A stretch of DNA of 15,592 bases from NCBI GenBank assembly GCA_030149405.1, contig JASBRM010000217.1, positions 1-15,592 on the forward strand. The letters run 5' to 3'. How positions within the stretch are numbered: the stretch's first letter is position 1; every line of letters starts with the position of its first letter. Below are positions 1 to 6,533 of the stretch, one piece after another. Position numbers and translations under genes: made by a program. The notes under the pieces are model-generated. The model was given only the letters and a program-made list of their open reading frames with translations. It had not been told where the DNA came from and ran no database searches. The DNA comes from Neptuniibacter sp. Lineage in GTDB: Bacteria > Pseudomonadota > Gammaproteobacteria > Pseudomonadales > Balneatricaceae.

Positions 1-33
1 TAAACCCAGCCGCATAATAATAGACTTATCAAA

Positions 34-64
34 TTACACAGTTAAAACCAATTGGCCTTATAAT
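34..64 (+). promoter_or_regulatory. Possible sigma-70 promoter of the SpoIIAA-like gene
   Basis: A perfect TATAAT lies at 59-64, 33 bases before the ATG at 98. A TTACAC at 34-39 is the best -35 candidate, but its 19-base spacer is long. There is no extended -10 TG. The -10 box is the main support. Confidence 0.45.
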
Positions 65-97
65 GCCGCCTGGTTAAATGTAATTGATAGGTCTCTC

Positions 98-505
98 ATG
101 CTTTATATCCTTCCTGAAACCACCGGCGATATTATTGTCCTGCATGCCAACGGCACCCTAACTGCTACGGACTATACAGAAACCTTTCTACCTCTGTTTG
201 AACATGTACAAAGTACTCATCCGGAGGTGCGCATGTTGATTACCTTTGCCCCTGACTTTGAAGGTTTTGAGGCTGGAGCCTTATGGGAAGATGCTAAGTT
301 TGGTGCTAAACACGCTAACGATTTCTACCGTATGGCCATTGTCGGCGATAACAGATGGACCGAATGGATGACCAAAGTGGCAGAACTGTTTATGCAGGGC
401 GAAGTGCGCCATTATAAAATGACCCAGCTTCTGGAAGCTCTGCGCTGGATAAACGATGAAGGGGAAGAAGATGAGGAGAAAGAACTGTTCCCCTTTAGCG
501 AATAG
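98..505 (+). CDS. SpoIIAA/STAS-like protein
   Basis: This 135-residue cytosolic protein has no signal peptide or membrane segment. Its layout resembles the SpoIIAA-like family (PF11964): an N-terminal beta hairpin (residues 10-25, with GDIIVLHANGTLTATDY), a helix, a central strand (MLITF, about 46-50), a conserved-looking W-D-KFG segment at about 63-69, and a strand with AIVGD followed by a W-T-W helix near 80-90. Family members are mostly of unknown function; the fold recalls anti-sigma antagonists and lipid-binding CRAL-TRIO proteins. The C-terminus is very acidic (DEGEEDEEKE). The ATG at 98 has a weak AGG upstream. It appears monocistronic and has no visible link to the sigma factor further along. 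Confidence 0.75.
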   Translation: MLYILPETTGDIIVLHANGTLTATDYTETFLPLFEHVQSTHPEVRMLITFAPDFEGFEAGALWEDAKFGAKHANDFYRMAIVGDNRWTEWMTKVAELFMQGEVRHYKMTQLLEALRWINDEGEEDEEKELFPFSE

Positions 506-668
506 CTGGTCTTTTAAATGAATCAGGCACTATCCGTTTTTTCGGTTTTTTGTAATTCAGAAAAAAATGATAGACGTCTTTTGCTCTCATGCACACTTAT
601 TTGAATAGGTAATCCAGGCAACACAGAGTAGTCGGTTGGCTGAGATATCCAGTAACACCAATGTAATA

Positions 669-697
669 TTGATCACGACGGTTATTAAGACTAAGTT
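669..697 (+). promoter_or_regulatory. Candidate promoter of the solute-binding protein gene
   Basis: TTGATC at 669-674 and TAAGTT at 692-697 are 17 bases apart and 32 bases before the ATG at 730. The arrangement could be a weak sigma-70 promoter. The TGATC resembles the ECF -35 found elsewhere here, but the CGTA -10 element is absent, so I do not assign it to the ECF factor. Confidence 0.3.
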
Positions 698-729
698 TAA
701 ATAAGATATGACGTTGTTATAGGTTGGCT

Positions 730-1503
730 ATGCAGGTTCTGGTACGTATTTTTTCCAGTCTGGTTTTGCTATATGCATTTTCCAGCTCCGCGTTTGCAGA
801 AAAAATTACTCTGGCTGCAGATGAATGGTGCCCTTTCAATTGCGCACCGGATTCTGAAAAACCCGGTTTTATGATCGAAGTAGCCCAACACGTTTTTGCT
901 GAGCACGGTTTTACTATCGATTACAAAGTTATGGCCTGGTCACGTGCAATTCGTGAAGCAGAGGTAGGGAATATCGACGGGATAATTGGTGCTTTCAAGG
1001 GCGATGCTCCAGATTTTATCTATCCCGATCAGGAATTATCCATCTTACGCAACACGTTTTTTGTCCATAAAGATCAGACTTGGATTTATCAGGGGGCCTC
1101 TTCACTGGAACAAATTCAGCTGGCCGCTATAGCAGGATATGACTATGGAGATGAGCTCAGAGAATACATACAACAAAGTGGAAGTGAACAGGTCTCTCTT
1201 TTGAGCGGACAAGATCACCCATTGGCCAAAGGCATTGAGCTGCTGAGTAGAAAAAGAGTGGACGCGGTAATAGAAGCAGATCCTGTTTTTTGGTACACCG
1301 CACAAATGTTGGGCTTACAGCATGTATTTAAAACTGCAGGGCATGCTGACCAGCCACAAAAATCCTATATTACCTTCTCTCCTGCTCTGAAACACTCCGA
1401 AAGGTACGCTGAGATACTCTCCGAGGGTATCGAAAAGCTCAGAAACAACGGCGAGCTAACAATTATTCTAAGCCGATATGGCTTAAAAGACTGGCGCCAA
1501 TGA
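730..1503 (+). CDS. Periplasmic solute-binding protein, family 3
   Basis: This 257-residue exported protein starts with a signal peptide (residues 1-23, cleavage probably after SAFA). The mature part begins with the typical family 3 strand (ITLAADEWCPFN), followed by GFMIEVAQHVF and an AWSRAIREAEVGNIDGIIGAF segment, as in amino-acid-type binding proteins (SBP_bac_3). No permease or ATPase is adjacent, so it may be an orphan binding protein or a ligand sensor. The ligand cannot be read from the sequence. I chose the ATG at 730, which has TAGG seven bases upstream, over an in-frame TTG at 724 with no ribosome site. Two cysteines close to the mature N-terminus (WCPFNC) could form a disulfide. 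Confidence 0.8.
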   Translation: MQVLVRIFSSLVLLYAFSSSAFAEKITLAADEWCPFNCAPDSEKPGFMIEVAQHVFAEHGFTIDYKVMAWSRAIREAEVGNIDGIIGAFKGDAPDFIYPDQELSILRNTFFVHKDQTWIYQGASSLEQIQLAAIAGYDYGDELREYIQQSGSEQVSLLSGQDHPLAKGIELLSRKRVDAVIEADPVFWYTAQMLGLQHVFKTAGHADQPQKSYITFSPALKHSERYAEILSEGIEKLRNNGELTIILSRYGLKDWRQ

Positions 1504-1591
1504 TTACAACTCCTCCCTGTTTACACCCTCTTCATAGCAGTCAAACCAGCAATCTAAGTAATTAACTCTTTCACAGAATTACAAAGGGCAC

Positions 1592-1617
1592 TAATCTATT
1601 AATGTGTCTGTTTCGTA
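1592..1617 (+). promoter_or_regulatory. Candidate ECF promoter of folE
   Basis: TAATC (1592-1596), a 17-base spacer and CGTA (1614-1617, continuing ACA) match the TGATC-N17-CGTA signature with one -35 mismatch. The -10 region, CGTAACA, is identical to that of the DUF2878 operon. The predicted start near 1624 gives a leader of about 48 bases. A second pair, TGATC at 1629-1633 and TAAGTT at 1652-1657, is a less convincing alternative. Confidence 0.5.
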
Positions 1618-1672
1618 ACACTCTATGCTGATCTAAAGCAGATACTCATAATAAGTTATAAAGGATACTTCC

Positions 1673-2311
1673 ATGATCTCCCCTGAAGCGGCAGCAGTCC
1701 GCGATCAACTGATTGAGAAAGGTTTGGAAACCCCAACAATCGATACAGGTATGAGCCAAGAAAAAAAATACGAGCGTATCAAAAGCCTTATGACTGAGGT
1801 GATGGGAACGCTTGGGCTTGATCTCGATGATGACAGTCTGGAAGAAACACCTCATCGTATTGCTAAGATGTACGTTTATGAAGTTTTCTCTGGCCTCGAC
1901 TACGAGAATTTTCCGAAAATTGCCATGATCGAAAATAAAATGGATCTTGAGGAGATGGTTAAGGTTAAAGATATCAGTGTGATCAGCTCATGTGAGCATC
2001 ACTTTGTCACCATCGATGGCACCGCAAAAGTGGCTTATATCCCAAATAAAAAAATTATCGGGCTTTCTAAAATCAATCGTCTGGTACGTTTTTTTGGTCA
2101 GAGACCACAGGTACAGGAACGACTCACAAAACAAATTCTGACTGCCCTGCAAACTCTACTGGAAACTGACAATGTCGCGGTCAGTATCAATGCCACCCAC
2201 TACTGCGTTAAGTCTCGCGGTGTGATGGATGTTAACTCGAAAACTGAAACAACAGCACTGGGTGGGATTTTTAAAACAAATGCCACCACCCGAGCAGAAT
2301 TTCTAAACTAA
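1673..2311 (+). CDS. folE: GTP cyclohydrolase I
   Basis: FolE converts GTP to 7,8-dihydroneopterin triphosphate, the first step of the tetrahydrofolate pathway, as a cytosolic homodecamer. The 212-residue product aligns with E. coli FolE along most of its length. The zinc ligands are visible as C107, H110 and C178, with the catalytic histidine H109 in SSCEHHF. The GLSKINRLV and [10 protein letters not shown] blocks and the YCVKSRG block are all present. The ATG at 1673 has AAGGA 7 bases upstream. The gene is monocistronic and convergent with the photolyase operon. The context suggests a stress- or light-induced copy: photolyases of this class commonly use a methenyltetrahydrofolate antenna, so extra FolE would support PhrB. 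A housekeeping paralogue elsewhere in the genome is possible. Confidence 0.97.
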   Translation: MISPEAAAVRDQLIEKGLETPTIDTGMSQEKKYERIKSLMTEVMGTLGLDLDDDSLEETPHRIAKMYVYEVFSGLDYENFPKIAMIENKMDLEEMVKVKDISVISSCEHHFVTIDGTAKVAYIPNKKIIGLSKINRLVRFFGQRPQVQERLTKQILTALQTLLETDNVAVSINATHYCVKSRGVMDVNSKTETTALGGIFKTNATTRAEFLN

Positions 2312-2323
2312 AACTGTACTCAA

Positions 2324-2356
2324 CTAGCCTATGGAAGCTTCAGCTTCATGGGCTAG
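2324..2356. terminator. Hairpin between convergent folE and maoP
   Basis: Arms at 2324-2338 and 2343-2356 pair with one G-T wobble and one bulged base around a 4-base loop (TTCA). The hairpin starts 12 bases after the folE stop and contains the last codons and stop of the maoP gene on the other strand. It lacks a U tract on either strand, so it may act as a weak bidirectional terminator or as an mRNA 3'-end stabiliser. Confidence 0.5.
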
Positions 2357-2668
2357 TGAATTTACAGCAGAATGATCCGCCAGAGAATATATCGCACGGG
2401 AACGATTGACCCGGTTAAGGTAACGTTTCCAAGCTAGCTGATGGTTGGTTTCAGCTTCCTTTTCACCATTACAAAAAGCCACAAACTCCTGCTCTTCAAT
2501 ACCATTCGGCTGTCGAATCCCTGAAGATAGCTCATGGTAAGCATGGCCATAGGACTCGATCATCCGTGCCTGCTCAATAGTAAATTCGCCACTGCGAGCA
2601 AAACCATATGGAAAATTCTGCGGATCACGAAATTTTTTACCTGAATAAAAAGGGGCCTGGATATCCAC
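2324..2668 (-). CDS. maoP: MaoP / DUF413 family protein
   Basis: The protein matches E. coli MaoP (formerly YifE, DUF413): a KKFRDPQNFPYGFARSGEFT block, then a helix with E-GHAYHEL, an E-FV-C-GE segment, and a W-RYL-R-R segment. MaoP works with the maoS site in organising the Ori macrodomain of the E. coli chromosome; whether this homologue does so is unknown. I prefer the GTG start at 2668 because TGGGAGG lies five bases upstream and the N-terminus then matches E. coli in length (114 residues). An in-frame ATG at 2689 (121 residues) has no ribosome site. It is the last gene of the sigma-chrR-DUF523-phrB run, 73 bases after phrB. Its presence beside a photolyase is unexpected. The family is secure, the function inferred. 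Confidence 0.88.
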   Translation of the reverse strand: MDIQAPFYSGKKFRDPQNFPYGFARSGEFTIEQARMIESYGHAYHELSSGIRQPNGIEEQEFVAFCNGEKEAETNHQLAWKRYLNRVNRSRAIYSLADHSAVNSLAHEAEASIG

Positions 2669-2741
2669 CTCTACCTCCCAGCACAACATTTATATAGTTT
2701 TCAGGGATAGTAATTCCGAAATATTGCTGTTTTAAGGCAGT

Positions 2742-4142
2742 TTAACCATTGTTGAATGATGAGATACTCATCTCTCTTGCAACCGCATAGTCAATGACGG
2801 GGTTCGGCCTTCCCTTTTCTTGAGAAATCAGAGGGTCATGCTGTTTAACAGCGTTAAGACCGGTAAGCTCAGGGACCCATATGGACGTATACTGGCCATC
2901 CGTATCAAAGCGTTCAGCTTGTCTCATCGGGTTAAAAATTCGGAAGTATGGTGCTGCATCAGCACCTACAGATGCACTCCACTGCCATCCCCCCAGGTTT
3001 GAAGCAAAGTCGCCGTCAATAAGGTTCTGCATAAAATAGCGAGCACCCAAGCGCCAGTCATGGCGCAACAGTTTGGTTAAAAAACTGGCCGTAATCATCC
3101 GCACACGGTTATGCATCCAACCTGTTGTATTGAGCTGCTTCATACCTGCATCTACGATGGCAAAACCGGTCTCTCCTTTACACCAGGCCTCAAAGAGCTC
3201 TTCTCGATATTGCCAACTGATTTTCTCTTCAACTTCGGGTTTGAAAGGTTGCCATCTGTTCATTTCTGGAAACAACACCAACAAATGGCGATGAAACTCC
3301 CGCCAGATCAATTCCGTCACCCACTGACTACCAAACCAGTCCGGGTCTTGCGAATAGGAGTTGATCGCTTGTAAACACTGACGCGTAGAAATAACTCCGA
3401 CGGACAGATAAGGGGATAAGGAAGAAGTGCCAGAAATACCAGGAAGATCCCGTTGTTCCTTATATTCAGGAAATTTCTTAGCCACAAACTTAAGTAAACG
3501 GGATGTCGCTTGCTCTTCACCTGCAGGCCAAAGGTGCTGCTGCCAATCAACACCCTTTTGTTGATACGGAATTGTTTCGGGTATTTGATCAGACTTTATT
3601 GCAAGGGTTGGCTGCTTTTTTGGCACAGGCAACGCTTCTGGAACCTGTTGCAGATAATGATTGCGCCACGCGCGGCTAAATGGGGTAAACACTTTATAAG
3701 GCTCACCCTTTTGGTTCAGAACTGAACCCGGGGGTAACACCACATCACAATCATAGTGATAGCAGCTCACGCCATTATGTTTCAGACAGCGCCAGACTTT
3801 CTTGTCACGAACCTGTTCATATTCGGGATATTCACGATTGTAATGGAGTTCACTGACATTAAATTGCCTTATAAGCTCTAACAACTTATCGGGCAACTCA
3901 TCATTCGATGCTGCGTAAATCAGTTTTAAGGGGATATTAAGAGTATTGAGCTGTTCCTGTAGAGACTTAAGATTCGCCAACCAAAACTGTACTCGGCTTT
4001 TAGACTCATCCTGCAGTAACCATTGCTCAGGGGTGATTGCAGCTACAGCAAGAACGCCCTCACCCCTATTGTTACTACAAGCGGAGTAAAGGGCGCTGTG
4101 GTCTCCCGTCCTTAGATCGTTCCGAAACCAAACCAGTCTCAC
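2742..4142 (-). CDS. phrB: Class I deoxyribodipyrimidine (CPD) photolyase
   Basis: The enzyme repairs UV-induced cyclobutane pyrimidine dimers using blue light and reduced FAD. The 466 residues compare with 472 in E. coli PhrB. An N-terminal antenna-binding Rossmann domain (MRLVWFRNDLR onward) is followed by the FAD domain: TSSLSPYLSVGVIS (239-252), WVTELIWREFHRHLL (274-288) and NTTGWMHNRVRMITASFL (338-355). The electron-transfer tryptophans fall at W310, W363 and W386, with the same spacing as E. coli W306/W359/W382, and N382 matches the flavin-contacting N378. The start is GTG at 4142 with no recognisable ribosome site. It lies 28 bases after the DUF523-DUF1722 gene, so translational coupling is plausible. 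A perfect 9-bp inverted repeat spans this start. E. coli also pairs phrB with a DUF1722 gene (ybgA). Confidence 0.96.
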   Translation of the reverse strand: MRLVWFRNDLRTGDHSALYSACSNNRGEGVLAVAAITPEQWLLQDESKSRVQFWLANLKSLQEQLNTLNIPLKLIYAASNDELPDKLLELIRQFNVSELHYNREYPEYEQVRDKKVWRCLKHNGVSCYHYDCDVVLPPGSVLNQKGEPYKVFTPFSRAWRNHYLQQVPEALPVPKKQPTLAIKSDQIPETIPYQQKGVDWQQHLWPAGEEQATSRLLKFVAKKFPEYKEQRDLPGISGTSSLSPYLSVGVISTRQCLQAINSYSQDPDWFGSQWVTELIWREFHRHLLVLFPEMNRWQPFKPEVEEKISWQYREELFEAWCKGETGFAIVDAGMKQLNTTGWMHNRVRMITASFLTKLLRHDWRLGARYFMQNLIDGDFASNLGGWQWSASVGADAAPYFRIFNPMRQAERFDTDGQYTSIWVPELTGLNAVKQHDPLISQEKGRPNPVIDYAVAREMSISSFNNG

Positions 4143-4170
4143 AGGACAGTCTCATCACTATAGACTGGTT
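4131..4170 (-). promoter_or_regulatory. Inverted repeat overlapping the phrB start
   Basis: On the minus strand AACCAGTCT (4170-4162), directly after the TGA of the upstream gene, pairs perfectly with AGACTGGTT (4139-4131), which holds codons 2-4 of phrB. The 22-base loop contains the GTG start. A direct repeat, TGAGACTG (4154-4147 and 4141-4134), gives the upstream arm a second, 6-bp partner. This could modulate phrB translation, but the role is inference. Confidence 0.4.
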
Positions 4171-5136
4171 TCAAATGTAATTCCTTAAACCCAGTTCATG
4201 CGGGTAAGGGTCAAGATACGCCTGAGACTGGATATAGTCAGAACCATGACGCTTCAGATAATGTTTAAGTAAGGTCAGCGGTACGACAAGATGAACCTTT
4301 GAAGTTCGGTACTGCTCAATCGCATCCAGCAAATCCTGCTTAGTTTCTGAATCTATATCACGCTTCAAATAACCCAATATGTGCATCAGTGTATTTGTGT
4401 GACTCTTGCGGTTAGCCCTATTTTTCAAATGAGTCATAAGAGACAAAATGTAATCAGCTAAAACCTCATTTAGCGGTTTGTTCGGAGCTTCGTTAGCCAA
4501 ATACTGTCCCAATTGCTTGTAACCTTCATAGCTATGGGCCATTAACTGATATTTATGTCGGCTGTGAAACTGAATCACTTCGTGAAGAGACGGGTTTTTC
4601 ATCACCTCTTCCTGCCAGCTGGAGTACACAAATACCCGGGTGATGAAGTTTTCTCTGAGTATATGGTCATTCAGACGTGCTTCTTCCTCGACTGGTAAAG
4701 CAGGGTTGTTACGCATAATCCTTGCAGCATAGGCTCCTGAACCTGCTTCGTTGGGCATGCCATTCTCATGATAAACCTTCACCCGCTCCATTCCGCAGCT
4801 AGGTGATCCTTTCATCAGAATGTATCCACATAACTCCTGATGTTCCTGAGAAACCGTATCTGCATAAGCTGTGATTTCATCAGTCACATCCAGGTCAGGG
4901 TTTTTAACACCTCTGACCCTTGGTGCTTCAGCATTTCCAACCAACCGAATCGGTTCTCTGGGTATGCTCATTCCTATCGCAACTTCAGGGCAGAAAGGCA
5001 CAAACTCAAAGCAATCACTCAGTACATTCAGGCAGTATTTGGAGCGTTTATGCCCACCGTCATAACGAACTTGATTACCTAACAAACAAGAGCTGATACC
5101 AACCGGAATTAAACGTTTAGTTTCTGATTTTTCCAT
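4171..5136 (-). CDS. DUF523-DUF1722 fusion protein (YbgA-like)
   Basis: This 321-residue cytosolic protein has two domains. Residues 8 to about 155 are DUF523, with ISSCLLGNQVRYDGGHK, FCPEVAIGMSIPREPIRL and MKGSPSCG motifs. The conserved cysteines C17, C49 and C114 are in the positions that, in the DUF523 enzyme TudS (a thiouracil desulfidase), hold a [4Fe-4S] cluster. Residues about 188-310 are DUF1722, the domain found alone in E. coli YbgA, which is encoded next to phrB. Desulfuration of thiolated bases or another iron-sulfur reaction is a reasonable guess, but the substrate is unknown. The ATG at 5136 follows AGGAGTAAAGGAA. It lies 32 bases after chrR and 28 before phrB, so it is probably part of the stress operon. 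Confidence 0.88.
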   Translation of the reverse strand: MEKSETKRLIPVGISSCLLGNQVRYDGGHKRSKYCLNVLSDCFEFVPFCPEVAIGMSIPREPIRLVGNAEAPRVRGVKNPDLDVTDEITAYADTVSQEHQELCGYILMKGSPSCGMERVKVYHENGMPNEAGSGAYAARIMRNNPALPVEEEARLNDHILRENFITRVFVYSSWQEEVMKNPSLHEVIQFHSRHKYQLMAHSYEGYKQLGQYLANEAPNKPLNEVLADYILSLMTHLKNRANRKSHTNTLMHILGYLKRDIDSETKQDLLDAIEQYRTSKVHLVVPLTLLKHYLKRHGSDYIQSQAYLDPYPHELGLRNYI

Positions 5137-5168
5137 TTCCTTTACTCCTGTTTCCTGCTCGCACCGAA

Positions 5169-5837
5169 TTAGAAACCGGTCATTGGTTGAACCAGCTTAC
5201 CCAGCAACGTACTGAATTTCAGTGGTGCATCCGTGGCTATCAGGCAAATACAATCTTCATCGCTGTCCACCAGCGGTTGATGCTCAATTTCGCTGTCCAG
5301 ATCCGCAATGTCACCTGCAGTAAACCGCCCCATTTCATCAGAGAAAGATCCCTGAAGGATAAGTGTTAGCTCGTTGCCATCATGACTGTGCGGCAGCATC
5401 GCTTTACCAGGAGCAATTCGCATCAACCGGGAAGCACCGCCCTTTTCGGTTTTAAAAGGCAGATCATAATAATAAATACCCGGAACAATACGTTTCCATT
5501 CAATGTCCTCAAAGGAATTGCCAATACAATCCTGCAAAGGTCTGGGTATTAAGTCAGACGATGGTTGATGCTGTTTAGAAGTTCGGATCATTTCGATATC
5601 AATCTCAGGCTCTTGATCAAGGCAAGCCAGCACCTGATCCAGTGCATCATCAGAAATTGAAGCTTCATCCAGACTGTCCAGCAAAATACCACCAATTGCC
5701 TCAGATTGACTGACACGTTCACGGCAGCTGGGGCAGATTGAAATGTGGCAAGCAACAACCAAAGCCATAGCTTGCGACATAGAACCTGCGGCATAGCTGA
5801 CTAGAGTAGCTTCATCAAGGTGATGTTTAATGTTCAT
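5169..5837 (-). CDS. chrR: ChrR-family zinc anti-sigma factor with cupin domain
   Basis: ChrR holds its partner ECF sigma factor inactive until singlet oxygen or certain organic hydroperoxides trigger release. The 222-residue protein shows both ChrR domains. The N-terminal anti-sigma domain has H6, H31, C35 and C38, the same positions as the zinc ligands of R. sphaeroides ChrR. The C-terminal cupin-like domain has H150, H152, E156 and H186, with the same relative spacing as the second metal site of that protein (H141, H143, E147, H177). The ATG overlaps the stop of the sigma gene by 4 bases (ATGA), typical of coupled sigma/anti-sigma pairs. Both metal sites being complete argues for a working singlet-oxygen-type sensor; the real inducer is inferred. 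Confidence 0.93.
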   Translation of the reverse strand: MNIKHHLDEATLVSYAAGSMSQAMALVVACHISICPSCRERVSQSEAIGGILLDSLDEASISDDALDQVLACLDQEPEIDIEMIRTSKQHQPSSDLIPRPLQDCIGNSFEDIEWKRIVPGIYYYDLPFKTEKGGASRLMRIAPGKAMLPHSHDGNELTLILQGSFSDEMGRFTAGDIADLDSEIEHQPLVDSDEDCICLIATDAPLKFSTLLGKLVQPMTGF

Positions 5838-6430
5838 ACATCATCCCTCCACATCGTTTTTAACTTTTCCGACGCCAGTCGGATTCTAGATTTAACACTT
5901 CCCAAAGGAATACCCAATCTTTCAGAAATATCGGAGTGAGAACGACCTTCAAAAAAAGACATATAAAGAACCTGTGCCTGATTTTCAGGAAGTTTGCTTA
6001 TCGCCTTTTCCATTCGGTCAGACGTCACGAGATTTTCACCTTCGTGATTATGTTCATCTGGCTCTTCGATCCATTCATCAAGAGAATATTCCGGATATTT
6101 TTGCTTTCGCATCCAGTCAATACTCTGGTTTCTTGCCAGAGTAAAAATCCAAGTACTGGCTGCAGCTTTTGAGCGGTTGTACATGTGGGCTTTACGCCAC
6201 ACAGCCAGCATGGTCTCTTGCATCAGCTCTTCTGCAGTAGTCTCTACAAGCCCAAGGCGAATAATGTATGCTTTCACCTTGGGTGCAAAGTGACTGAACA
6301 GCTGAATGTAGATCTTTTTGTCTTTGTTTTCAGATAACTCTTGTAACAAATCACTCCAGTCAGAGGAGCTGTTTAACTGAGTCATGGCAACTACATTGTC
6401 CACGTCTTCACCCGATCCGTTGTTGTCCAT
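5834..6430 (-). CDS. ECF sigma factor of the RpoE-ChrR (ECF11-like) group
   Basis: This 198-residue sigma-70 family factor probably directs RNA polymerase to the TGATC-N17-CGTA promoters in this window. The sigma-2 region (about 38-108) includes FSHFAPKVKAYI, TAEELMQETMLAVWRKA and TWIFTLARNQSIDWMRK. The sigma-4 region (about 140-192) has a helix-turn-helix ending LGIPLGSVKSRIRLA. Pairing with a full-length ChrR places it in the singlet-oxygen group typified by R. sphaeroides RpoE, which is not the envelope-stress RpoE of E. coli. The ATG at 6430 has AGGAG four bases upstream. The first 25 or so residues are an acidic extension, and M16 (6385) is an alternative start. It is the first gene of a five-gene run and is probably autoregulated from the promoter at 6439-6464. 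Confidence 0.93.
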   Translation of the reverse strand: MDNNGSGEDVDNVVAMTQLNSSSDWSDLLQELSENKDKKIYIQLFSHFAPKVKAYIIRLGLVETTAEELMQETMLAVWRKAHMYNRSKAAASTWIFTLARNQSIDWMRKQKYPEYSLDEWIEEPDEHNHEGENLVTSDRMEKAISKLPENQAQVLYMSFFEGRSHSDISERLGIPLGSVKSRIRLASEKLKTMWRDDV

Positions 6431-6438
6431 ACCTCTCC

Positions 6439-6464
6439 TACGACTGTTGATAAAGATTGGATCA
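6439..6464 (-). promoter_or_regulatory. ECF promoter of the sigma-chrR-phrB operon
   Basis: On the minus strand TGATC (6464-6460, followed by C), 17 bases, then CGTA (6442-6439). The CGTA directly abuts the ribosome site (GGAGAGG) of the sigma gene, so a start about 7 bases downstream would leave almost no leader before the ATG at 6430. Confidence 0.6.
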
Positions 6465-6491
6465 CATAAACTGCTAATATTGGGGTGATCC
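6459..6491. repeat. Inverted repeat joining two divergent -35 elements
   Basis: GGATCAC (6459-6465) and GTGATCC (6485-6491) are perfect inverted copies 19 bases apart. Each contains the TGATCC -35 element of one divergent ECF promoter, so the repeat reflects two back-to-back promoters rather than necessarily a repressor operator. The central 19 bases are AT-rich and have no further symmetry. Confidence 0.7.
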
Positions 6492-6511
6492 TAAGTTTCT
6501 GATGACACGTA
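6486..6511 (+). promoter_or_regulatory. ECF promoter of the amine-oxidase/DUF1365/Cfa-like operon
   Basis: TGATC (6486-6490, followed by C), 17 bases and CGTA (6508-6511). The predicted start near 6518 leaves about 16 bases before the ATG at 6534. It is the mirror image of the sigma operon promoter. Confidence 0.65.
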
Positions 6512-6533
6512 TATTAAGGATATACAAATCATT

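Noticed and set aside
533..553. Terminator after the SpoIIAA-like gene
   Set aside because: CCG-T6-CGG-T6 has only a 3-bp stem. The surrounding bases do not extend it convincingly.
1629..1657. TGATC-N18-TAAGTT upstream of folE, similar to TGATC-N17-TAAGTT at 670-697, as a second ECF promoter class
   Set aside because: The spacers differ and CGTA is absent. The folE region has a better match at 1592-1617 that agrees with the other sites. I keep the pair only as weak sigma-70-like candidates.
2742..4142. Cryptochrome or cryptochrome-DASH
   Set aside because: Length, tryptophan positions and the C-terminal FAD block follow E. coli CPD photolyase closely. There is no C-terminal extension.
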